Below are positions 22,701-34,450 of a stretch of DNA of 64,000 bases, one piece after another. The notes below the pieces were generated by a model. The model saw only the letters and a list, made by a program, of their open reading frames with translations, had not been told where the DNA came from and ran no database searches. Origin of the DNA: Strigops habroptila (lineage: Eukaryota > Chordata > Aves > Psittaciformes > Psittacidae); the NCBI RefSeq assembly GCF_004027225.2, contig NC_044283.2, positions 15,146,992-15,210,991 on the forward strand, written 5' to 3'. Each line of letters starts with the position of its first letter. Positions within the stretch are counted from its first letter, which is position 1. Position numbers and translations under genes: made by a program.

Positions 22701-23224
22701 TGAGTTCATTGCCTTATTTGGTTGTAGTTTATAAGCTATAATGTTATTTTAGCTTGAAAATAGGGAGAAGAAAAGTGCAACAATCTGGTTATTCATGCAT
22801 TTTCCAGCTGCTCCACAGATAAGACAGGTAATATTGGCAACCTTTGGCTTCTTGTGACCACATTTTAAAATTAAAGATATCTACTGTAAAATGCACATAT
22901 CTCTATGTTGAAGTGTGATTTTGAAGGAACAAAGAAGGTCAGATGTAATTTGATGTCATATTACACCATGTGTTGACTTAAGAAATCAGAGGCGGAATCA
23001 CTTAAGATGACTGTAAGATGTACAAGAACAGGATATTTCACCATGAAAGACTGCAGGAAGCTTCAAAATGCATTATTGAAGTAAATACTGATGCACATTT
23101 AAAACGGTTTTTGAAGAAACTTGCCCTGTTAGCTAATACAAAGATGCAACCATGTGCACAGGAAAGTACAATTAGAAATCATTTGAGCTCAAGGAAAGAT
23201 CTAGTTAGGAGAAACTTCTGTCGT
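19741..23224. other. No gene recognised; AT-rich
   Basis: No supported gene. An A-rich patch (about 21030-21080) lies here. At about 19890-19935, 'ttgcaaatgaagacctgaag' followed by a GAGAGCTGAAGG-like word weakly resembles an inverted MIR core, at a level where chance is possible. No CR1 was recognised. Confidence 0.45.
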
Positions 23225-23246
23225 CCCCCCCCCCCCTTTTTTTTTT
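23225..23246. repeat. C12-T10 homopolymer junction
   Basis: Twelve C residues are followed directly by ten T residues, an uninterrupted pyrimidine tract. Exact lengths are likely to vary and are prone to sequencing error. Confidence 0.85.
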
Positions 23247-23784
23247 GTTTCTCTTTCTTTTCCTGTTAAATTGAAAAGCTAAAACCTCAGACTCTAACTA
23301 CCTACAACACATCTAAATCACAGTAAATCATGTAGATAGCTGGAACAGCAACTCTGCTTATTCAGCAGTATGAAAAAGCTGGGTGCTGGACAGTGTGCCA
23401 TGAACTCAGGTGCCTATGGAACTTGAGGGATGTGACAGCTGACCTTCAAAATACATTTATTTAAAGTATTTTTGGCAGGGTTGGTGATGTATGAGGGATG
23501 TTTTATTCTCTAGCCTTGTAGGTGCCTACATGCAAGAAAATGTAAGCAGTGGTGGTGGTGGAGAAGCCAGGAGGAGCGCAAAGCAAGGTGTCTTGTGGAA
23601 ACAGTTCTGGTTGCATGCTGAAGGACCAGGTGACTGAAATGCTGTTCAGACAACAGTCTCTGTGAACATGTGATTTTATTTATTCATGCTCTACATATGT
23701 ATACGTATGTTTTTATTCTGCATTAGACAGAATCCAACGTTTCTAGATAGGAAGCATCCTTTATTTATTAGGAATATTTATTAG

Positions 23785-24003
23785 GAAGAAGTTATTTACT
23801 GTGGGGGTGGTGAGACACTGAAACAGGTTGCCCAGAGAAGTTGTGGATGCTCCATCCTTGAAAGTGTTCAAGGTCAGGTTGGATGGGGCTTTGAGCAACC
23901 TGGTCTAGTGGAAGGTGTCCTTGCTTCTGGCAGGGGGGTTGGAACTAGATCTTTAAGGTCCCTTCCAACCCAAACCGTTCTATAAGTCTATAATTGTATG
24001 ATT
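23785..24003 (+). mobile_element. CR1 LINE 3' end (about 220 bp)
   Basis: The pattern runs from 'gtgagacactgaaacaggtt' and 'gttgtggatgctccatcctt' through 'aacctggtctagtggaaggt', 'caggggggttggaactagat' and 'cccttccaacccaaacc' to 'ttctataagtctataattgt'. It covers the last ORF2 codons, the 3' UTR and the terminal repeat. Divergence is modest. Confidence 0.95.
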
Positions 24004-24323
24004 TCATGGCAGTTTGTGTAAGATGCACATCACAAAATAAGTTACTCCTCTGAGATCAGTAACTTGTGTTTTGCCAGTAGACAGGTTCCATAAAAGTATT
24101 CAGCTTTGATTTGAAGACAGACTTAAAGGGGTAATACATGAATTTCCTTAATAGCTTGTTATATTTTGCTTTAAAAAAAATAAAATTGTCACTTTAGCTT
24201 TTCACCACAGGCCCAGATGTTTTTTTCTTCATTGAAGAATACTTTAGCACCAAGTATTTCTTCTGCAAGAATATGCTTATATGTGGCATTCATATGCCAC
24301 AATCAAATTTATTTGGTCATTTG
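24004..24323. other. Short unique interval with a small hairpin
   Basis: No gene. GTGGCAT (24283-24289), TCAT, then ATGCCAC (24294-24300) form a perfect 7-bp stem about 25 bases before the 5' end of the next CR1. It may reflect the insertion junction or be chance. Confidence 0.5.
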
Positions 24324-25250
24324 ATGTTTGATATCTCTATCAATGATCTGGAAGAGGGGATCAAGTGCACCCTCGGTAAATTTGTGGACGACAGCAAGTT
24401 GGGCAGGAGCATTGATCTGCTGGAGGACAGGGAGGCTCTGCAGAGGGATCTGCAGAGGCTGGATTGATGGGCTGAGGACAGTTGTATGAGGTTCAACAAG
24501 GCAAAGTGCCGGGTCCTGCACTTGGGTCACAACAACCCCATGCAACGCTACAAGCTTCGGGCAGAGTGGCTGGAAAGCTGCTCATGGAGAAGTACCTGGG
24601 GGTGCTGATTGACAGAGCTGAACATGAGCAGCTTGTGCCCAGGCAGCCAAGAAGGCCAACAGCATCCTGGCCTGTATCAGCAGTAGTGTGGCAGCAGGGC
24701 CAGGGCAGCGATCATCCCCCTGTACTTGGCTGGTGAGGCTGCATCTGGAATCCTGTGTTCAGTTCTGGGCCCCTCACTACAAGAGAGACATTGAGGTGCT
24801 GGAGCGGGTCCAGAGAAGGGCAATGGAGCTGGTGAAGGGTCTGGAGCACAAATCTGATGAGGAACGGCTGAGGAAATTGGGGTTGTTTAGTCTGGAGAAA
24901 AGGAGGCTCAGGATAGAACGTATCACTCTTTACAACTACCTGAAAGGAGAACGGAGTGAGGAGGTGACTGGTCTCTTCTCCCAAGTAATAAGTAATAGGA
25001 CAAGAGGAAATGGCCTCAAGTTGTGCCAGGGGAGGTTTAGGTTGGATATTAGGAAAAATTTCTTCACTGGAAGGGTAGTCAAGCACTGCAACAGGCTGCC
25101 CAGGGAAGTGGTAGAGTCGCCATCCCTGGAGGTATTAAAAAGACATCTAGATGAGGCCCTTAGTGACATTTAGTGGTGGACTTGGCAGTCCTGGGGTAAC
25201 TGTTGGACTTGATCTTAAAGGTCTTTTCCAACCTAGTTGATTCTGTGATC
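24324..25250 (+). mobile_element. CR1 LINE copy 1 (about 0.93 kb, 3' half of ORF2 plus 3' tail)
   Basis: It starts in the RT domain ([18 protein letters not shown], about 24336) and runs through [16 protein letters not shown] and [19 protein letters not shown] (about 24766). It continues through RTRGNGLKL and [19 protein letters not shown] to the stop near 25171 and the 3' UTR ending GATTCTGTGATC. Only the last 160 codons or so (about 24690-25173) are open. Upstream it has a TGA where RLD-x-WAE is expected (24465-24467) and frame changes near 24590-24740. It is 5'-truncated with a normal 3' end. A closely similar partial copy lies inverted at 46706-47480. Confidence 0.96.
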
Positions 25251-28200
25251 GTCTTTACAGTGGAGTGTGGCTGGGTTAAGTTCTGAAGCATTCTTAGGTG
25301 ACACCAGTAGCTTTTCACTTGCTGGTTTAAAAGGTCTTAAATGGCCTTGTACTTAATATATACTCTCCAAATTCTGAAAATGACCTGCATGGAGGACCAG
25401 ACTGAACTCATGATCAGTGCTGCAGTCAAGAAGTGGAGCTGCGGAGGGAATTGAGAGGAATTTAGTAAAAAGACACTTTTTATAACCAGAGTGTGAACCT
25501 CATTTTTTATAATGAGTCTTCCTTTCCCCAGCCTTCCTTCAGTGTCTTAAGAAAACAAGCATCACTTGGGGACTAACACAGCAGACTGGCATCCTTTAAA
25601 GCTCTTTTTATCTAAGCACTGAGCTGTTAGTCTTCTAATAGTAGGAGGCAGGTGGGTTTTTTTGAGGTCCTGCTTATTGCTTGGCTCAAGGGAAACAAAC
25701 AAGTCCAGATAGTGTTGACTATGCAGGGTTTTGTGTCATTCTCTGAAGCAAAAGTATGGTAAAATAAAAGGGTGTATAATTTGGACAGGGTTTAAAATAT
25801 ATTTTTAAATGCAGCATTTGACTTGCCTTTTTCCTCCTTTTTTTTTTTTTTTTGTTTTCCAATCATAATGTGTGAAGAGCAACAGCAGTGAAACTGCACT
25901 CTGTGTACACATTGACTGGTGGGCAACTTATAAAAGGAACACATTTCTGCCAAAATGGACTTGCTTAGCTGAGTTTTTATCATAAATACTTGACAAAGGT
26001 TTCCTGATATTTAAAATGTTCTTCAGATATATATGATACTGCTTGGCTGTGAGCTGCTGCCACCACCTCTGATTAGAGGGTCTAATTGCAGCTTTCATAT
26101 CTCTTGTGTCAAGTCAAACCTGAGCAATTCCAGCTCAGGATCATGGCACCATTATAGATGAGCAGAGATGTCCCTAGCCCAGCTTTCCCGTGCCATCGAA
26201 TGCAGGCTGCAGCAGCAGCTGTAACTGTCTGCTGTGGTGCTTGACAATCCTAGACCTCACCTTCTGGCCACATAAAAATTATCTTCTCAGGCACAAATTT
26301 TGAAGAAATAGATTATTTCTCACCTAGTTCTTAGTTTCTAGTCCTTTTTTTTTTTTCCCCTGTATATTGTACCATTTGCATAAATTCATAAACAGCAGTC
26401 ACAAAGCTAGAAAGGGAGAAGGTCTGTAGGTGGTCTGAAGTTTCTCCCATCTGTGCAACATGCATACATTTTAATGTATATCAACATAGATTCATATATA
26501 AATTTTTATATATGCATATGTGTATATATATACACACACACCTGTTAATTTGAAGGTCCATCCTTAAATTCTTAGGCTAATTCTAGGTATATTTGTTATG
26601 GTGATGGAATAAATTGGGAAAATTATTTTTTAAACTTTCTGTTGCTGATTGGTTGCAGTGTTTAGTGTCCAAACCTCATAGAACAGATCCTGTCCAACAC
26701 AGTCCAGCTGCTCTACATGCCCTCAGGTCACTTGTTATAGGACCCACATTTTCACAACCCCATCTGTTTCCAGAACTGACTGTGAAGTTGCAAGGTAAGC
26801 CTTCAGCCTATGATCTATACCTATGCATAGCTTTATCAATTAAGAATAAAAAGATTCCTACCCCTAACATAAAAGTTCTGCATTTTTTCCCATGTTTTTC
26901 TGAAAGGTTCACTGAGAGTGTGCTATCGCTAGGATTTATTGGACCTGTGATATGTTTGCTCTGAAGATGACTTGCACCTGGACGTCTGTCTGAGGCATCC
27001 TAGGCACTGATTATTCTGCTATAAAGTAAGTCCATATATGTGCTCAGTGTCCCAGGATTTTCAGATGCACAGAAGTAGCTCTGATGTGGCTGCTAGACAT
27101 CTGGAAATCCTAGACACCTGACCAGACTTCACATTCAACCTGGCTAAAATATCTGGGGAAAAATGAAGGCATGTCAGAGAAACTTGGATGTACAGCACCT
27201 GCCTTTATATAGCTTTACCATAAGAAATCAAAGAATAAAACAGATATGTGTAAACATGAATACAGAAAATGGCATTTTTTCAACATATGAAAAATATTCC
27301 TCCAGTAAGAAAGCTTACCCTACTGAAGAAACGGGCATAAACTGTACTGTGACTCCCCAAGGAGTCTGTTGATATCAGCAAATCCACCCAAAAGCAGTCA
27401 CTTAAGGAGTTCCTAGACATTTTCCAGAGTCATTTGAGCTTCTGGGGTTTTCAGTCTGAAATCCGGTTTCCAGACATCTAACCCCTGGATGAATGTTACA
27501 ACCCCCAAGAATGTTTATTTTGAACTCTGAGACTTTCTTTACTGATGCTACTAAAGGACTTCGGTACAACAGCAATCAACATTTCTCTCAGAGTGGAATC
27601 AAAGAGTGCCCAATTAGGCTGGTGCAAGGCAGTGTTTGTGTATGAATTATAACTAATGTGGAATTGAAAGGGAATTGTTCCATTCCCAGGTTAAGCACTG
27701 CTGGTGAAATTAGCAAATGTGATTCCTTTTTTCCCTCAAGGCATGAAGCTGGAGAAAAAAGCAGACGAGAAGGAAGCAGCTTCTGCATTTTTCTTCTAAT
27801 CAGCCATGCGTATTAGCGTATAAGGCAAGACAGGAAGGTAATATGAGAATCAGGCAAGCAGCCAGATGACATTGTGTAAGGCATCTTTGTATAACTGCCA
27901 GCTAGTGTCTTATAATATTGAACACTGAAGTTTCTATTTAGCAGTGTTGATTGAATGGTGGGAAAAAAAAAAAATCCAGGCAAGAATAATGTCTGTAATC
28001 AGCACTGCACGATTGCTATTGTCTATGCTTGGTATACTTAATGGAGAAGCTAATTACCATGTGTTCATTTTTTATTACGTTTACTATATTGCATGGAGAA
28101 GTAATATGATTTTTTTCCCCCTCCATGGGTTTACAGAAAACAAACAACACAAACAAAAACACGATGGATCCCCCCTCTCCACCCCCAGCCCTAATTAATT

Positions 28201-31200
28201 CTCATTAGGGCCACCGTTTTTAATTCCAAGAGGAAGTCAGAAGGCGAGGATAGCATGCCTGATGAGCTTGCTAACCTAGCCCAGTGTGTGCTTGGACTGG
28301 GCTGCTGATGCGTTTGAATGTGACAGGAAGGAAACTGCACAAACCCAATGCACAGTCGTTTCATTTAACTTCTCTGAGACACATTCATTTACCTACCACT
28401 TCCCATGCATGCAAAAACAAAAGGGCAAAGTACCCCTGAAAAGTGGTGGACTGACAGCTTCTTTCTGCATGGTTGGAGAAGATCAATGCCATGGAAGCAC
28501 ACCCCTAGAATGGCATGACAGTGCCCTACAAATTCTTGACCCAGTCCTACAGTAGCTAGGTGTGAGAACGTCGGTCTCTGGTCCTCAGACCGTCCTCTGT
28601 GCCTGTTTAGTGCAAACTGTCTGGCTGAGTTCACACTGACCGCTGCTGTTGGGCATCTGCCACCGCCAGTGCAGGCAGAGGTCCCTGCAGGGCACCGCAA
28701 GCCTCCCAGGCAAACCCTGCTCTTGGGCCAAAGCTCTCTGCTCCTGGAGGGAAGTGGATGCCCACATTCTCAGTGGGCATCCCAGCCTCCAGACATGGAC
28801 ATGAACTGAGGGGTTCTCAGTCTTCCTTGGTAAGGCTGTTGTCCTCTGTGTAAAATATTTGAACAGCTACTGTGAGAGGGAGTGGAACTTCACCCTGAAG
28901 GTCAGTCCTCTAGTAACTTATCTATTGACTCCTTCTCCCCCTCTTGCCTTGCCAATGAATAATTATTCCATGAAAAATGAGCATGGAGGGCCTTCTTTGA
29001 ATTAGGTCCTTGTGAATTTATCTCTCACTTAATGTCAGTGTCTGACTTTCATTGAGAACTGTGCCCCTAAGGGTCTGATTTTTAAGTGTGTTTGGGAACC
29101 ATAAGATGTAGATGGTGATACTGAGTAGGATCTTTCTGAAGTGCCTTTGTATTCCCAACTTGTATTGGAAAGCTGCTCGGTCCAACTCTGAGACATATCT
29201 GATTTGCATTGGCTGTGCTTGGAGGGTTAATGCAAGCATTAACATAACCACTGTCAAAGCAGTGTAACAGTAGTGAGTCCCATGAATTGCTGTGTGGCTC
29301 CTGGGAGAGGTCAGGATTCTGCGTAGGTCCTGTTACTTTTCCTGGAAGGATTGAGTTGCACGTTCATGCTGCATTTAGAGCATGCACAAGGTACAGTGTC
29401 CCCAGGGACCTGAAAGGCAATCCTCAGATGCTGCTTAGACCAATATTAATACCGAGACACAGGTAAAAAAATGTCAGTCAAACTGAACTCAGTGCTGATT
29501 TTAACAAACAGGTTCACAAAGTCTGGTCTTCCCACACTGAAGTAAATAGGAAGATGTTACAGTATTTATAGACTGGATTTCAAAACCAAGAAGCAGCTAA
29601 TGCACTCTCTTTATTAGGCACACTCCCCAGTGCCTGCAAATTGCTGTATATTTCAAGCCTTATTTAATTTTTAATACAGCAATGAGTTACATAATCAGAT
29701 ATATTTTGAGGGAAACTTATTATTGTGTTTTGCAGTCTGACTGGTTTCCCTCTAAAAGTTTGGCGAGCCACTGCATGCGGTTTTTATGGGCAGGAACTCC
29801 TTTTCTACCACCAAAGCTGAAATTAGAATGGTCCTACTCAATGTATGTGGTATATTAAGCACAAAGAAGCAGTGTCTGAGAGGGTGGTGGGTAAGGGGAC
29901 AGATTGCTTCTTTACTACACAGAAAGGTAGTGAAGACTTCTGATAATGAAGATTTTAATGTTAAAAATTGGCTGTTTTTCCATATGGTCCTTTATTGCTG
30001 CCACAGGCTTAGGAGAGGTAAGTAGGAAAGACCATATGAAGATAAAGCATTTCAGTGCCTGTAAGACATGAGTAGAAGGTCCCTGAAGAGCTTGGTTGCT
30101 CCTAGGTTCATAAATCTTAAAACCACAAAACTGAGATATGCAAGACAGACCTGGCTCAGCATCCTTCATTTCTGCTCTGCCCTCTTACTCTATAGGAGAT
30201 GAGGGATGTTAGATGGTTGGATTTAAAAGTAATTTACATTGGAAGTGCAATTCCATTTAAATTCACTTTAAGTAAGTTTCCTCAGAAAAATGGAAGTTAA
30301 ATATTCGAGAGAAACTTCTGTCTCTGTATCAGTGTGTGGCGCTGAACAGAGATTAAGCCTTACAAGAGCGCAACCTCTCCCCCTGGCTGAGAGGGGATGA
30401 ACAGGAATTGCAAGCTTCAAAGAGGGAGGTAAATCTTTATGATTGCAGGACACCTTCCCTGGGATGGTGGGTGCTGTAAGGGAGCTTTTCTTTAGACTTC
30501 ATCGGCCTTTCAAGGAAGTGTCTCTTTCAAAGAAGTATGAGGTTTTTGTCTGAGCTCTTAGACGCATGATACACAGGTTACTTACAGATCTCCTTGCTTT
30601 AAATCCTTAGCTAGACTAAGTGCTTCAAGGAAAAATAAATATACCTTGGTTATTTTGTCATCACCTTTATCCCTCATTAGCTCTGGTAATTCTTCACAGG
30701 TAGGTTCTCAGCTCATGGCACATGTTTCTTAAATCTCCTTTCACTAAGAGCTAAGCTTGATGTGGCACTTGGTATGGGCTAGGAGCACACAAAAAAGCTG
30801 CACTGACACAGTCATTTATTAAGGTGTGGTGGTATTTTGGACTGTAGATCACTCATCATCATTATATCTGGTATGTAAAGCCCAGCACAGACACACGCAG
30901 CAGCATGGCTTATCCTTTGTTACCCCACAGGCTTGGCTCTGAGAAGGTATTAAAGGAATAACAGACTGAGACAAAAGAAAAAAACCTCAACCTTCCTCAA
31001 TAATAAGAAAAAAAATTACTCCAATTATAGATGATCTCGCCATTTGAAATCTCTCATGGCCCACACTACATTTGATTTCCCTCTCTCTAAGGTCTTGCTA
31101 ATGCTGCAAGACATGTTTTAAATCAGATTCCAAAATAAATACAGTTTATGACAGAGCTTGTACCTTGGAAAGGATTAGTTCTGCTCTGCCACTTGAGTAT

Positions 31201-34129
31201 CTATTAAATTTTATTCAGTCATCATACATCCAAGAATACTGTATCTTATGGATATATTTTAAAGCAGTAAATTAAAGTGGTACACACTAGTGGTCCCATT
31301 AGTGGAAAGTGTCGAATCCAGTGCATTTCTAAGCACTCCACTTCAATCTTTCCACCTCTATACTGTATAGAAGATGTTAATGTGTTGTTTTAATTTGAGA
31401 CCCAGACACTCAAAAAGCTCTCATCAAGAACAATTTCCAGGCCTTGCAAGATAGAGGAGATAAAATAAAGCACTAAAAATAAATAATTCAAGACAAATTT
31501 TATTCATTATGCTGTGTTTTCTATGGGCAATGGTTTGTGTAATTTCTCCTACAGTGCCAAACTGAACAGCATCTCCTTGTGAAGGAGAAGCTTTTTCCTT
31601 CACACAAAATGTTTGATTTATGTACTTGCACTCTTTTATCAAAGTAATTTTAAATCTATCTGTCTGTCCTTGTTTTTAACAGCTTATAAAATGTGGAAGA
31701 AAACACTCCTTACCATGTACACACAATTTCTCAAGGCCCTCTTAAAGGAATACTCAATTTCTTCGCAATTTAATCAAACATATTTGATTAACACTGTTTG
31801 TGTTGCTCACTAGGAACTTGGAATAAGCTTTATTGCCAGTGTGAAATAATGAGTTTCTTCGAAATTGTAAACTTCTGGCCTAGTATGACCTTCTTTTCAC
31901 ATTTACCTTGCATGGATCTTACATACCCTCCTTTGGATAGGGATATTGCATGTGTTTTAAAACATGCTGTCTAGCCCAGTTTTGATTTTTATCAAAGTTA
32001 ATATGAATACTGATCATAGTAAACCATAAATTATGAACAGGCAGGGTTCTAGGTACCCAAAATCATTTTAAATCTGCATAGGTACTAATTTTGTTCCACC
32101 TACTTGTGGCTTCCTTCTGGCCTTCCTCAAATACTGCTGTCACGTAGGCAAGTCTCTGGCACCAAAGGCCATCTGAAGCTTGTTCAGGTATGGCGAAGTT
32201 ACTACAGGGTAAATCTTTGGCCTGTAGATTATGGCGGAGCTCATTAAACCTAATAGGCTTTCTATTTCTTACCAACTAAGTAGATAAAAGTGAACATTTA
32301 CAAAGACAGAGCTGGTGATATTTAGAGTCAATAATAAGTCCAAGATATATGAATTAGGGCTTGTGAGAGCCAGAACAATACATGGTGGAGCAGGCTGGGT
32401 ACTGTTAGAAAAAGAAAGTCAGAAAAAAGCAGAATCAAGTGACTGAACAGCAGGAAGCAATGATGAATGTAGCCTGGGGTGAAGTTAGCAAACAAAGTTT
32501 CTTTTGGGCCGGGTGGTAGATGATGGGACCTGGATTTCTGCCCAAGAGTGTGACTCTGGCTTTTGATTTCCAGTATTGTCTGAGAAACAGGACATTGTAA
32601 GAGCCTGGGTGTTAATTACATAGACCAAAAAGAAGAAATAATAGCAAAAAAGATGGGGCTTTGTCTTAATGAGACAAAGAGTAGGATGAAAGGGATAACA
32701 CATTGCTTCGTGGCTAATGCCACAGTAATGAGTTTGCAGCAGAATAAAAGGAAAGTTGGAATCTATAGCTTCTACTCGACAAAAGGTTCTCAAAAGACAA
32801 TTCCATCCTCATTACAGTTTCAACAAAACAGTAACTTTCACTGTCTGTCCACATAAAGAAAACTAAGCTCTTCAAAAGGCTTGGTGGTAGCAGGTGAAAT
32901 GGCATCTAACCAGATTCTGGGGTCACACTTAGGAAGCAATTAAAGTACTTCAGCTAAAAGCCCATGACCTTGCATCAGATTGGATAGATACAGTGGAAAA
33001 CCGGTCTCGTTCTTGGTACCTGCTCTCCACAGCGCTCATCCAGGGAAGAATTCTGACTTATGGGTTATGACAGAAAGAGGCAAGAGGTTGTGCCACTGCA
33101 TCCACCTTCCTAAGGTATTTTTCCTGCGTGCAGTCACTATTCATCTTTGAGGAAATGTTAGGTTGTCGGATCTTTTTACAAGGGCTGAAACACAAGAACA
33201 GCCTCAGGATAATTTGTTCTTTGTCTTAATCTTTAACTCAAGCCAATACCTTGAGCAGGACTGCTCCCTTGGTATTCTGACTGAAACTGCAAGTGTTGTC
33301 TGACAGTCTCCCTTGGTGAACTAGTAGTTGGAGTGTAAATAAACTCAGCTACCTTAAGAAAAATCCTGCTATTCTGCATCAGTTTCCTCTTCCCATGGAG
33401 AAGACAGATGGATATGCAACACTTTGCACAAAAAACCTCCTCTTTCAGAAGGCTGGAAGAAGGTTGGCAACTTACACAGGCTTTTAGATGTCACATCTCT
33501 TACTGCCCATCATCGCTCACTGTGTCCTTTCCTTCATATCTGGCCCTTAAAGCCATGGATGTTCACCTTCTCGGTGACACTGGTTGTGCCCTGAGAGCTA
33601 CTAATATTGACTTTACAAGCCACATGTTCATCATAGAATGGGAACTGCTGCCCTTAATGTCAAAGACTCTAGTATCCTTGCCTGTTGTTGAACAAATTAA
33701 ATGGTAATAGAGCGAGCTTTTCCTAAAATCCTACAACACAAAATTTCTTACATGACATTTTGAGAATGGCTGCAATTTTCACAAAGACTGAAAGTGTAAC
33801 TAAGACCTAATTGGGTTTTCCCAATACACTTGAAAATCAGCCTGCTGGGTGCAAGGTTTTGTTTTATTCTGGGATTAAACTGAAAGAGATTTGTTAAGAC
33901 AGAGATCAGGAAAGCAGTGTGGAAGTGTAACAGTTACATATTAGACGTTGTAATTATGGGACTGTTATTGTAAGTTTGTGATACAGAAGACAGAGGAGAC
34001 ATCTATTCTCTTTCATTTGTCCTGAGAGATTGTTGCCTGGAACAATGTGTCCATTAAAAAAAAGCCATTGATAGAAAGCCCAGAAAAGAACAAAATTATC
34101 AGAGAATCATCAACACGACCTGTGAATGC
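25251..34129. other. Long gene-free stretch with simple repeats
   Basis: About 8.9 kb without a recognised gene or interspersed repeat. It contains a T16 run (25838-25853), an A12 run (27963-27974) and the TA/CA microsatellite listed separately. A quiet, homeobox-site-rich segment at about 27940-28140 could be a conserved non-coding element. Open frames up to about 116 codons (26614-26964) lack domains. Confidence 0.5.
26493..26542. repeat. (TA)n/(CA)n compound microsatellite
   Basis: Alternating TA steps pass into TATACACACACAC over about 50 bases, directly visible. Confidence 0.85.
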
Positions 34130-34450
34130 ATTCAATGAATTTGATTTATACAGATTGGAAAAAGCAGGATAAGTGTGGGACAAGATAGCAGTCTTCAAAT
34201 AAGTAAAAAGTTATTACAAAGAGAGAACAAGAGCTTGCTACGCCTGCTGAGTAATAGGGCAGCAAATAAGTTTTAAGTGGAATGTGAGAAATAAAACTGA
34301 AGAGGCTGCTAAGAGAATCCCTCCTCTTCAGTGGGAGGATGTAAGAGCAGGCCATGCACACTTTGTTTAGACTGGTCAAAGTGTAAGCTTAAGCCTGTTT
34401 CTGAGGAGGAAGTAGGTGGCCACTTGAGGTCCCTTCTTGCTGGCAGGTTT
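34130..34450 (+). mobile_element. Old CR1 LINE, late ORF2 and 3' UTR
   Basis: 'gacaagatagcagtcttcaa' and 'ataagtaaaaagttattaca' match the widespread 'atagcagtcttcaaata' CR1 motif. 'gctgctaagagaatccctcc' and 'gtgggaggatgtaagagcag' are the following degraded gene-end segment. 'ggccacttgaggtcccttct' is the 3' UTR. Many small indels; inactive. Confidence 0.78.

Noticed and set aside
24712..25086. 124-codon minus-strand frame
   Set aside because: Antisense of CR1 copy 1.
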